Origin: Allacma fusca
Taxonomy: Eukaryota; Arthropoda; Collembola; Symphypleona; Sminthuridae
Direction of reading: 5' to 3'
NCBI GenBank assembly: GCA_947179485.1
Contig: OX359250.1
Coordinates: 36,610,783-36,674,782 of the forward strand
Length of the DNA stretch: 64,000 nt
Every line of letters begins with the position of its first letter. Within the stretch, counting starts at the first letter, position 1. Shown here piece after piece: positions 37,763 through 48,996 of this stretch. The notes under the pieces are model-generated. The model searched no databases and was not told where the DNA came from. It saw only the letters and a list, made by a program, of their open reading frames with translations. Made by a program: the position numbers and the translations under genes.

Positions 37763-39814
37763 ATGGTTAAGTCCAGGCTACTGTATCTTCGTTGGATTGT
37801 GCTGCTGTACTTTCATTTACCCCTAGTTCCTAGTTTCCATTATGGTGTGTGCGTGGGTCATATTCTGGAGGATAATTATATGAGTGTAAATAGTATAGGA
37901 AGTGGTTCCCAAGAATACCACGGAATTCTATTGAGCAGTGGTGGAACTAGGGCTTCAGTGTGTAATTTGAGGAATTTTCTACAATCGTTAATAAGACTAA
38001 ATTAAGATGAAGGTCTCACAAATTCCGGCTGAGTTTTACTTTCCCAGACACTGTATTACATTTATGAAATCATTGATATGAGTACAATTCTATTAATTCC
38101 AGGGTGTTTTGACACTCCTGAAACCCTTAAAAACACGTGGACTCCACATTACATTGTCTACCAGTCTACAGATGTCCGCGACACGAGGGACGAGGGAAAT
38201 ACATTGCTTGGTTGGTTAAGTGTCGACGTCGCTATTCCGGACGGTCTTGACGTATTCCTTATAAATCCTCAAGCTGTCAAATCTAATATGTTTATAGTAC
38301 CAGGAGAAGTGGTCACAACACGATTAACCCACAATTGTAAGGAAAAGTTGGGGAAGGAGGATGCAACGACGGCCACTTTCAACAAAAAGCATTTGGCCCC
38401 GCGTCTCTTCGCGCCAGACCCACCCACTACCGTTCCAAATGCTGCAACTTAATCTGGACCACGTCTTAAAGGCTTCCGATTAACATTTCGAACTGATTTT
38501 CCCGAATGTGCAACGACTCACTCAAATATGCCACTTGAGTTTGCATTCTTTGGGAACAGACAACGTGTGGTAACGGTCGGGGGGGGGGGTGTAGGCCAGC
38601 TGGTGTAGCCAATGCGTTCACCGCACCACTAAATAAGATTGTTGTACGGGACGATACATATGGAGGACATGATCCTGACCCACCGAGAGAGTTAGCCAAA
38701 GTTAGCTGCGACACACATTTAAATTCCTCCAAACGATGGGTTCAAGAATACAGCGCATATGCATTGCATACTGCCTCAAGCAAAAATCCACACCAGCCTT
38801 TTGAAAGAAGTTCAAATTGCTTCAGGAAAGCTGATCACAGTAAAAGCTTTGCAGGACGTTGTTTCTCATTTTCAAATAGTTCGGCCAATATTGTATCACC
38901 CAATAATAAGTACGCTTGCCCTTACCCTGAACGGAATGGACCTGGTTACGTTGAGTACATTCATAACAATCCTCCTGGTGAAGGAGTCTGCGAAGGATGT
39001 GTATATGGGCGAGAAACCGCACAAGAGAAGTGGGCTTGGCTTGTGCCAGTAGCATTGGTCAAAATATATGGGGCCTTCGATCCACTCATGGGATAGCTAT
39101 GGCGTGGACTGCTAGGGTCATCATACCCCTCTCCAATCTCTTGTCCCGCTACTACAAAGAGACCTTTATGAGTTATTGATACGTCAATGTCCATGTATGG
39201 CATGGAGTCCACGCTGCAGCTGGTTGGACAGGATTCGCCGGCCTTCTGGGTGGTTGGGTAGGGGCATTCGTCGGTCGTCTTTATTTTGGGTATAGCAAGA
39301 ACGGGTTGGGCTACTTACACTGGGTCATGGGTTACTTCTCTATTATTTCATTCCTGGTGGCCTTTTTTGGAAGCTCTGTCAGAATATTCGAAAGGCGATT
39401 CCGCCTTCTGGCCATTTTCTTCCACTTCTTGGCCGGATCTGTAACAAGAATCTCTGCTGGACAATCTGCCTTTTGTCGTCACTCTACATTCCGGGATCAC
39501 CAGCAGCCATGAAGGACGTCCACATGTCGGGATTTACCGTAGAGCCAGCTCTGTCAATTATCATTCCATGGGTCATTGTAGACGTGGCCGTACATATATT
39601 TCTCATGGTCCATTTAAAAACAACGGACAAAAATTCCAGGTTCCCTACTGTAAGAACCTACGCGATTGCCGTTCCTATTCCACTTATTAGACCTGAGGAC
39701 GAAACGGATTTTCCTGGAGCAGGGTTGCAGAAAATTCTGCTCATTGTGCACACAGTCGTGGGAATATTATGTGCCTTGTTACTTTCAATTTTCATGTCTT
39801 TCGCATTCTACTAG
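37763..39814 (+). pseudogene. Decayed cytochrome b561-type multipass membrane protein (DOMON/ferric-reductase-like), intronless as it stands
   Basis: Protein-like sequence runs for 2 kb in one direction but is broken. A signal-peptide-like start at 37763 (YLRWIVLLYFHLPLVPS) is followed by an extracellular-looking region from about 38090 (CFDTPETLKNTWTPHYIVY). That region is interrupted by TAA at 38450 and shifts frame near a G10 run at 38580-38590. A Cys-containing block follows to 39085. After another frame change comes a multi-membrane region: THGIAMAWTARVIIPLSNLL, TGA at 39177, then HVWHGVHAAAGWTGFAGLLG, GYLHWVMGYFSIISFLVAFF and FFHFLAG. A last frame change near 39480 leads to LSIIIPWVIVDVAVHIFLMV and a final membrane helix, ending at 39814. 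Spaced His residues in successive helices (HG, WHGVH, LHW, FHF) match the haem ligands of b561 proteins. AATAAA lies at about 39961. The extracellular part is not identified. Alternatively a gene with unusual introns, but several breaks fall inside conserved blocks. Confidence 0.55.
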
Positions 39815-40849
39815 TAATCGGTACTTTGGTCAAATGTGGTACACGCACAAAGAATCTGGAAAGTTGAACATGTTAATGAATGAAGTATTTTATCCTTAAA
39901 ATGTAAATTACTGCAGATAAATAGTGCAATTTATTTTTAGTTCCCGAATTTAATGTGTAATAAATATTCTTTGCTTATTTTAAAGCATCCTCCCTTTCCG
40001 ATTTCATTTCATCTATTCCTTTCACTACATGACTGGTTTTGACGTAACTACAGATGAAAATTAATTAAAGTTACTTCCAACAGGGCGTCAGCAATGCACA
40101 TTCATTTCAAAATATGGTTTTCGAATTAACATCCCGTTTAGGATTTATGACCAACGCATGTGTCAATATTGACACAGGTCAATGAAACTACTTTAGATAG
40201 AAATCTGAAATAAATTATGGGCACAATAGTATACCTATAGTTTTATGCTTTTCAAGTTTTGTATTTCAGTATGTGCTCGTTTGGCAATGAGTCAGTAAAC
40301 AAAAGGTTGAAATTCTGGATTTGTAGTTCAAAATATTTTTTTAAAGTAGATATCAGTGGGAACGTGCGCAAACGCAAACAACGGTGGGTTTGATTTTTCA
40401 GATGCGACAACTAATTATATATATAATTATAAGAGGCATCCTGGAGTAAGTAATAAATTGTTCTCTAGCAGTTAAGACAGTCAAATCGAAGTGCATAGCA
40501 AAATAATGATGTACACATTCGTGATAATTTATTAATATGAAAGTTATTATTATAATTATTGTCATAATTTCTAGCTTATTCTTCTTATTACATATGTATG
40601 TATAGGAGTCAAGGGATCCGATTGAACTGCCTTGTTACAGAAGACGTCCCATTCATAGTAGAAAATTGCGTAATAAAGAATAGCTGCTTCTCCGCCTGGA
40701 GGAATTACTTCAACTTTCCCGTTGATGCAAATAGCGACAGAGCAATTCTTAATTCCGAAGTAAATAACAATGGCCTAAGAACCCCGAGGCATTTTTAAAA
40801 TGTCGCATTTTCATAGCTTCACATAAATTAAGTATACTTTCTCGAACCT
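39815..40849. other. Spacer between two pseudogenes
   Basis: AT-rich sequence with no supported exon. The short plus-strand frame at 40598-40798 is not recognised. Confidence 0.4.
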
Positions 40850-41625
40850 ACATCTCTTGATTCCTATTAAGCCTAACTTCTTTTTGGATCTTCTGAGTTG
40901 CTGAATCTTCGATTTTGATGTAAGTTTATTTATGCTTCAACCTGACCTTTACTTGGAAGCATTTCTGCATTTCTTGATTGTAGTACAACTCCTCTTCCTC
41001 AATAAGTTGAATGATGGCTTGCTTCACCTCCATTACGTAGTATTACCTTACTTTATCAAGATAATGCAGGGCTTTCGAGCCTTGATCACTCTTCCTTAAA
41101 GATTTAAATTATACAAAGTCCAATTGAACTTGATCAATATCATCATCTAATTCTGACCTGAAATTCTGTAATCACTTATCATCAACGCCTTGGTATGCTG
41201 CGGATGCCTTTAGAAAATATTTATTTAAAGTTAGAATCGCCTTGGATTTTTCTTTCGCGTGAGAACCTTCCAAAATGGCACCTTCGATAGGGGCCATATT
41301 AGTTTGTGGAAACAAATTCTGCATGACATTGGAGTATTCTTTCAAAGCGGCATCCTTCGCTTGCATTACAGAAGATCTTACAATTAGTTCTTACTACTTC
41401 ATTTGCGGAATATCCAACAATTTTGTATGACTACCAGAATTCGAGTGTCAAGGTCGTATTACAGCTTGGCCAGGTACTTTTTGTCTGAAATTGGCAAGGA
41501 ACTTCGAAGAAACATTGGGTTGTATCGATCTTTTATGGTATTCGTGGAATAGCTTTTTATCTATTTATGTGATTTTGACGTACTTACTGTAGAACCAAAT
41601 GCAAAATCTCCCTCGAACCGCTGTA
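40850..41625 (-). pseudogene. Relic of a guanylate-binding-protein/atlastin-like GTPase
   Basis: The clearest part is minus-strand 41172-41366: AKDAALKEYSNVMQNLFPQT, a short linker, then EGSHAKEKSKAILTLNKYF. After an in-frame TGA (41172-41174) come LQNFRSELDDDIDQVQLDFV and a second stop. The order (A-KD-x2-x-Y-x3-M ... E-x2-H-x3-K-x-x-A-x2-x-F ... L-x4-L-x2-I) matches the middle helical domain of atlastins and GBPs. Upstream, LLDIPQMK is followed by tandem stops TAG TAA (41391-41396). Further upstream, about 41575-41625, FAFGSTVSTSKSHK resembles the G-x-T-V-x-S-x-T-K switch region of GBPs. Downstream, to 40850, a coiled-coil-like MEVKQAIIQLIEEEELYYNQ continues with stops. Much of the GTPase domain is absent, so this is a deleted, decayed copy. 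Confidence 0.45.
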
Positions 41626-41699
41626 GTAACCCCAACTCTTATCTTGTATGAATTTAAGGATTTTCGATATTTTGAGTTACAATTTTTAAAATGAACGTA

Positions 41700-43345
41700 A
41701 ATTTTGACCGGTTTTTGCACATAACTTTTCTTTTTGTCTAAAAGAAATTATCTGAGTCCTGACCCCCTCAGGACTTACCTTCTGATGACGGAGTTTTAAA
41801 ATAATTAAAACAAAATTAATTCATGTTTATTGGGATTCGGAATTTCAAAAAACCGATTTTGAGGCCTCCAAGTCCTTCCAAAAACTGGAATAGCTGGTCT
41901 TGCAAGGGACTTCTCGGTTGATATTAGCTCATTGAAATGTTATTTAATTGCCCAACAAGTTTCGGTCATGTCAGCCGAAATTTCGAAACCCTGGATAAAT
42001 TTTTTGCGAAGTTTTCAAATTTAACAATTTTCAACCAAAATTTCAACAATTATTTTCGTGAAGAAGGAATCATCTGAGACTTGGCCATCCCCCCTCAGAA
42101 CACATTCTCTTTCGTTGAAGTTGTTGAATAATCTTTTTTAAATCAAATTCATGTTCATTGGTCTTCAAAATATCAAAACAGCACATATGGGGTGCGATTG
42201 TAAAAGAAAAACTGCAATTTGTACATCCCGGTCAATAATGTCTCATTAAAAAGATGTTTAATCACTTTAACACCTAAAAGCATGTCAAGCGAAATTTGAG
42301 CGGGGTATTATGATGATTCATTGAGTTCCACCCACAATTTGAGTTTTATCTTGCCGAGAAGAAATCGTTTGAGACTTGGTACCCATCAGTACAAATTCAG
42401 TTTCCCGGGATAAAATTTTTAAATAAATTTCAAAAAATAAAATTTATGCCAACTATAGTTTTGAACTACACTATAGTGTTGAAATTTTTGACAAAAAACC
42501 AATTTCGGAAACCAATTGGAAATTCGAAAGAGTACAATAAGTATTGACTGAGCTGGCGTATCTAGGTCCAGGAGTACCAATGTCACTGGGATGGCACCTT
42601 TGGGACAACACTGTGGCAGCACTCCTTCCAAGTCTGAACCAACTTAACCATAGCGTCCGGAACGATAGACAAGTTTTTTGGGGTGGCGTCAGCCCCCTGA
42701 TAAAATCGCCTTGTCCGTACATACGTCCATGTGTCCTTCCGCCCGATATCTGAAAAACTACTTGACCGATTTCAATGAAATGTTTTACGGACATTTCTTG
42801 TGTCAACCGTAAACCTCATTTCATATTTGGTTGAAATCGGCCCGATAGTTTTTGAGAAAAAAATTCATGAGATTTTGGACTTCAAGTAAAATGACAGTTA
42901 TCTCCAAAACTACTGAATCTATTTCAATGCAATTTTTTGTGAATTTTGCTTATGTAAATAGTAAAGGTTATTGCTTATGCGGTTGAAATCGGCCCTATAA
43001 GTTTTTTGAAAACAAATAGGAAATTTCGAAAAAAAACTCAAAATTCATCCTAATTTGACGGCGGTAGCTGACACCACCGTACGCGAAGCCTCAAATCATC
43101 GCGTAGCGATGATTTTTCTATAGCTGTTAATTTTTTATTGTTGACAGTACTTAACTGCGAATGTCAAGCTTTATATTTGCCATTTGTGGGACTACTCATT
43201 TTAAGAGATTTGATTGCAAAACAAAAATAGCAAAAACAGTTTGTGATTAAATTTGATTTTTTAAATTTTAATCAACAACCTAAACGAAAGACAATTGTTC
43301 TGAGGGGGAGAGAGAAGTCTCAGATGATTCCTTCTTGTCAGTCAG
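41700..43345. repeat. Complex repeat block: about 300-bp direct copies with one inverted copy and a nested element
   Basis: A motif [AG]TCATCTGAGACTTGG... followed by CCCCCTCAGAAC recurs in direct orientation near 41745, 42065 and 42358 (spacing about 317 and 296 bp), each followed by AAATCAAATTCATGTT-like sequence. An inverted copy lies at about 43220-43340: the reverse complement of GTCTCAGATGATTCCTTCTT pairs with the copy at 42065 over roughly 110 bp. The block looks like a transposon-derived satellite or a degraded element with internal repeats. No transposase frame was seen. Confidence 0.65.
42684..43078. mobile_element. Possible non-autonomous element with short terminal inverted repeats
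   Basis: GGTGGCGTCAGC at the left end and GCTGACACCACC at the right end are inverted partners (11 of 12 bases). Inside are two diverged direct copies about 152 bp apart, each with AACTACT...GATTTCAATG(A/C)AAT and GGTTGAAATCGGCCC...AGTTTTT. No open frame. Sequences of the type CCGATTTCAATGAAA next to CGTCCGTACATACGTCC are common in dispersed arthropod repeats, but the class is not identified and no target-site duplication was confirmed. Confidence 0.45.
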
Positions 43346-45880
43346 AGTCATATTAGTTTAGGAAGGCCCTCCTCCTGATTTTGTTTCTTGTTGTGTAGAA
43401 AGATTTTATTATCCGTAAAAAAAAGTACTTATTTTATTATTTATTGTTTTTGTTACTGCCAAGCAGCAACGCCAAATAAATTTTAATTACGTAGGTACAC
43501 ATTTGTTGATGCACCTCTTTACCGCATATATGTATAAGTTGCAAATTCATCATCAAAAAATTCCCAAACTGCTATTACAATTGAGTACATATGATTTCCC
43601 CCTAATGACCATGGTTTTAGTTCCTAAACAACAAAAACGTAAAGTTGTCCATAATTGTCCAGAGACGTTGCTAGAAACCTCCAGGAAGTTATCTGTAAAA
43701 CACACCTTTTATTTATTATGTTCCTTTCAAGTGCTTTTGTTCCGAAGCGAGAACAATTTACATGATGTATAGTTGCTCTGCCTTCACCATAAATTCCTGA
43801 GGATAAATTATTTCTGTTGTTCTTGTCTGAAGCACTTTTGAGGAAAATGATTAGAACAATACTGGAACCACCCAATGGCATATACATACATGCCTGCAAC
43901 AGGATTTTAAAGCGGTTCCTTCCACGCTCAGTACTTATCCCCCTAATGACAGACGTGACCTTTGAGCCTTGTTCCAATTTGGCAATTCTGTTTCTCCGAA
44001 TGACAACAGATTGGTTTGAAATTCTCAGAATCCGTCATGATAAATAATGGAAACGCGTAAGTCAACTTCAACACGAACAACTGATGATCTGTGGTTACTT
44101 CTCTCGGCTTGAGTCATGTGTCATATTTTTTCTCACAACTAGAATAATAATTAACTGTACTACAATATGGATGCTTACAAAAAATAAAATACAATGGACT
44201 GACAAACTGATTACAAAAGTATAAATAAATCAGATGCTCATCTACACTTCAGCCTTGCATTATTTCCCCTCCTATTCACATACACAAATTATGTGAAATC
44301 AATTCATTTAAGAATTTTAAATGTTAAGGTATCAGAGCTACAGTCCATCAAGGGATCGTAAATTTACAGTCAATAATTTATATACCATTAAATAGTGAAT
44401 GCTAGTTCATGGCAAAGCTCCAGTATATTTTATGATTCTGCTTAATTTACTGTTTACAATTATTTTGGTTACTTAAATATGTCTATAGACTCAGAAATTT
44501 TAAGGGTATTCACCCTGGAAGTGTATGACAGCTGCCTATAATCATTTAAACCCTTCATACATTTTGAGATGAGAGTCTCTCCTAGATTTGAACCGCAAAT
44601 CTGGCCTAACAAAACCACTGACATTTTTCCTGGCTTAAAAATAAGGGCTAAAAATCCCATTACAAAATAAGATCCCAATAGTAATTCTGAGTATGTCCCT
44701 CATGACATAAGCCTCACGCTCCAAGGGAATCAAGCCGAAATGAATCAATTGGAGAGCGTGGGTCTATTGGCCTTCTAGTAACTTACTTCAGGGTGATTGC
44801 TATAGTAGCGAGAAACTGTGCATTTTATCTATTTCATTAATTTCTGCTTATAGCCCATTGACGTTGCGATAAGCGGACTTGTTGGGTAATGGTCTATTTA
44901 TTTACAAACGAAGTCACTCATGTGCATGACTCATCCCCACTCATTGGGAAATTGTTTACGAAACAGTGGATTCAATGGGCTCTTTTGTCCCAACTAAATG
45001 TATGTAAATAAAAAATAAATAATTGAAATGACTTTATACTGGTCTCAACACAAGTAGTATGTACATGATTATGTCAGCTATCGTCTGGTTGATTGTTTCC
45101 TAATTGAGATCCACTGGCTGTTCCAAAATAAGTCTGTTATTTGTTATTGTTCCTCACATATGTAGGATTTTGCTCTGGGCTAATTGTGAGATTTTACACT
45201 GGAACTTTTGTTTTGGCAGAGTTGCGTAAGGGATCATGGGTGGATAGAGTCTATAGGGAAAAATGTGTGGAGTTGTTGGAGGAGCACCTTGAGCTCCGTA
45301 GATTGTTATTGCTGCGACAGAGCCTCACCAAACACGGGAGCATTATTGCCGCACTAATAATGTTGCAGAGGCTGTGGTGCTAGAGACAGTCCTGTTTTGT
45401 TTTAAATTTATATTCCTCCTGTACTGTACACACATTTTGGTGCAAGGCATCTCTGAGGAAGGAGACTGACGTGAGGCAGTCCAACATGAAACAAAAACAT
45501 TGGTAATGGAGTGATTGACGAAGATTCACTTGGTACTGCTGACGTAGATACATTGTCAAAAACAGTTGCTCGATCATTAGTAATAACTCCGGCCATATGA
45601 GTTCCTATACACAGTCCCATATATATAATTAATTATCTCTACAAGAATATTTTTTGCTGGATTAGCTCCGATGAGGAAGTCAATCTATCTCGTCGATGAC
45701 AATGATCCAATAAGTGACTCAACCACGGATTAGAAATGCGCCATGTATAAGCTTTATTTATAAACAGAATTAGCAAACTTAACAACAAAAGATTTGATAG
45801 ACAGGCGGAAAAACGCCGTATGGCTACACAATAAAATATAACAAGGAGGGGGAAAGGAGAAGGGGGAGGAGGGGGTAATT
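43346..45880. other. Intergenic region upstream of tetraspan D's 3' end
   Basis: No supported gene. A plus-strand frame ending at 45383, with an acceptor-like TTTTGGCAG before it (ELRKGSWVDRVYREKC...), is protein-like in composition but unrecognised. TTTATT at 45753-45758 reads AATAAA on the minus strand, about 125 bp past the tetraspan D stop, and is its probable poly(A) signal. Confidence 0.45.
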
Positions 45881-47575
45881 TTACGAATAGCGTAAAATAG
45901 GTTTCAGCTCCGTGTGCCGATAGTCTTGGACAATCCATAAGAAATATATCTGAAGTCCAGCTGCAAATATGACTGGTATTGTTATTATCCATGGGGTTGA
46001 GAAGACCATCATGATAAAAAATATGGCAATGGAGCCCATGATTAGCATCATGTTTATCACAATGCAGATCGTAGCAAGGCAGAAGTGGTTCTGTGAGTAG
46101 ACACAAGCACATTAAAAATCTCCTTCCTTATCCCAACAATCTCCCATCAAATTCTTGTCCTACTCTGCCTAATCACGAGGATCCCATTCACATGTATATT
46201 TTCAATTTCGTCTGAAACTCATCCCTGGAGGCTCAATTCTTCCGAGTAATTTCCCTATACGTTTTGCTTATAACCACTCACACAAAATCTAGTACAAGGG
46301 AACCTTTATAGTCACAACCCTATGCATACAATCTTCTATCCCAGTAATTACCTGAACTGAAGCATTTTTTTTAGCTCGAACTTCCAAATAAACAAGATTT
46401 GTCTGTAATAGTGGATTCAGTGGAGTCTCATTTACTAAAGACAATTCCCCACGATCGCTTTACTAGGAGCTCCCTGTAAATGCTAAAAATTAGGAGTGCC
46501 GGGATTGGAAGGGAGTCCTTGCATAACTTGTATTTGTTTCGTATAACTTTACCTCAAAACTTGTCAAGTTTTTTCTTGCCCTATAAATCCTTCCCTGTAA
46601 GATGACTTCCATGCTTAAAGTATAGCACAGGCCCTTGACTTTTCAAAAGAGTACATACCATTATTTTTTAAAGCTATAGTTTGGGTCAATGTTGACTGTC
46701 CTTCCTATTAGTATGTTCTTCTTATAATATTTAAGCATCTTCAATTATTTTATTTATAAAAATTGTGACCTAAAAAAATTTGTGAGGGGGCGAGATTCAA
46801 AAATTAGGGATCCTGTCGGGTTAATAATTCTCACTTGATATTCCTATAGATTCTTATGTAATAATTATTATAGGTGTATATCATCCCTGAGTTGAGTAAA
46901 TCTATATACATACACTTGAAGGGATTTGTGGTGCGGAGAGGGGGGGGGGAAGTAAAAGTCTACTGAAGATAATTCTGGTAGGAAAAATGGGACTAACCAT
47001 GATGGCAGAGAAGATGATCATTACTCCCAAGAAAAAGGTAACGGTGGCTGGAAAGAGCCATGAAAGAGCAACGTACCAAAAGGCTGGAAATGAAAAATCC
47101 AAGTTTTACGGTTGAGTCCGCAACGCCGCCCCATAATATATCGTCCCTACTTAAATATGAATAGCGGAAGTATAAATCATTCCCTTACCTGCATTAAGGT
47201 TGTTAATGTGAGCGTCCAAGGCTTCACCAGGAGGTTCCAGAAATTTGCTATCTCTCTCCCGGATGCGGTTATCGTACAGGACTAAGCATGTCATTCCAAT
47301 GCCTACTGTACCCACGATCTGAAATATTCCATGACAAAAGCGGGTCAGTTACTGTATACAAAAAAAAAGAGTCCTGGGTTCTCTATACATACTTCCTTGA
47401 AGAGGGGGGAAAAAAATTGAACGTACATTTCACGGATAGCTTGATATGCCGATCACTCTTACAGGAAAAGCAGACTATACTGTCAGCCAAATATCAACTT
47501 CCTTACCGTGTCAATGGTTCCGACGATAATAGCACCCGTTCGAGGCCTCACACATCCACAGGCAGGACAAACCAT
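45881..47575 (-). CDS. Small tetraspan membrane protein D
   Basis: Four exons on the minus strand: 47507-47575 (23 codons), 47189-47318, 46998-47083 (86 bp) and 45881-46090; phases 0, 1, 0; product 164 aa. The start MVCPACGCVRPRTG is followed by membrane segment 1 over the first intron (AIIVGTIDT / IVGTVGIGMTCLVLY). The loop is NRIRERDSKFLEPPGEALDA. Segment 2 in exon 3 is FWYVALSWLFPATVTFFLGV. Exon 4 gives segments 3 and 4 (NMMLIMGSIAIFFIMMVF, PWIITIPVIFAAGLQIYFLW) and a short tail ending ILRYS. The donor of exon 3 is GTTAGT; the others are GTAAG. A longer open frame covering exon 4 in another frame (45639-46112) is a shadow. Closest in layout to C: equal exon 3 length, nearly equal exon 1 and 2 lengths, and a similarly short tail. 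Confidence 0.86.
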
Positions 47576-48379
47576 TTTGAGAATCTGTCACTGATGTACA
47601 GTACACGCCAAGTGAGTGTATAGTCCCTCTCCCTTATGTCGTTGACACCTTGAGATGATTATTCTGTAAGAATTTTTGAGAAAATCTTCAAAAAAACCTG
47701 ACAGCCTCCACCAGGGATTTGAAGAAAACAAGTTCCACGCGTTCAGTAGTAGTCGTAGTTGTAGTTGTAGTAGTAGGAGATACTCCTCTAGTAGCATCTA
47801 TATAGGACCAGTTTGAATTTATTCTCCACACATTTTGTCACAAACACATTTGAACGCTAAAACACACACTCGGAGACACTCTCACATGGTACGGGTAAAA
47901 TTCTAAAGCTCTATAAATACTCCCCAGTATTTTTTTTTAACTTTGCAAAAAAAACAAAATTAAGGAAAGTGTCAGAAGAGTTGAAATCCTTTGGAAAATA
48001 TTCACAGCATATAAACTATTTGTGTAATTATATATCTATAGATATGAAAATAAATAAATATGATAAATCCTCAAGACACGAGGGATTCCTTTGACGCAGA
48101 CCACCTCAAGTCGCTTAGACTGCCCCAGCTCCACAACTAACCTCACAACTAACTCCACAGTATTGTGGGACACTTCACCATCGTTGATGATATTGTTGGC
48201 AAAATTATGCTGAACATGTGTGGGCGACCCTACCAAGGTGCGTTTTGTATGAGTGTACTATCTCCAACTTCGACCTATTCAATCTATCTCGTAGCCCCTC
48301 ACACACATGTGAGTGTAATTTTTGCTTGAATGTCTCAAGTCATTTTTGTTCCTGAAGGCCAATCAAGTTTAAGTAAGGT

Positions 48380-48380
48380 A

Positions 48381-48411
<31 letters not shown>

Positions 48412-48424
48412 TAGAGAGAGAGAG
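48380..48424. repeat. (AG)n microsatellite
   Basis: AG run of about 13 units, interrupted once by ACAGAT, then resumed. Confidence 0.9.
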
Positions 48425-48960
48425 ACTAAGTCTTTCGCACATTACATGATTTCCTCTAAGAAAACATCACGACTGACTTTTATATCAAGACTATTTAAAC
48501 ACATGCTGTAAAAAAAAGGTACTGGTTGGGAAATAAGGTTATGCACTACATATGATGTGGATATCTCCTCCACACTGTGCACAAGCAGGCGGGATCGTAA
48601 CTACTTGCATCTGCTCAACAACTTTTTATTCATGTTAAGAGGCCTAGAAAGACAAGCAGATGCAATTTTTTTCCCTCTGTCCTCCCTCTCTATATCTCCA
48701 TTGGAGATTCCCAGAGAGTGTATATACTTGAGCGAGGGAGCACGCCTAGATCACAAATTCCCATTCAGTGTCCCAACTTCCAAGGCGTAATTCGCGAGTT
48801 GGAAAGTAAAGTCGTACATTTATAGTATCTTGATGATGAGTGTAATAGCTTGTACACTGCCTACCTTCAGCATCTTCTTGGTCCATACCCAAAAAACTTG
48901 GCTCAAAGGTGGATGCACTTGAGCCAAGCTTTTGGATCAACACTGTAAATATTCTGCATG

Positions 48961-48963
<3 letters not shown>

Positions 48964-48993
<30 letters not shown>
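48964..48993. repeat. (CT)n microsatellite
   Basis: Pure CT run of about 15 units. Confidence 0.92.

Positions 48994-48996
<3 letters not shown>

Noticed and set aside
45141-45383. Plus-strand open frame ending ELRKGSW...LWC, with a possible acceptor
   Set aside because: Protein-like but unrecognised, no upstream exon found, single short exon; mentioned only in the intergenic entry.
45639-46112. 157-codon minus-strand open frame
   Set aside because: It is a shadow in another frame of exon 4 of tetraspan D (45881-46090), whose true frame continues the spliced gene.
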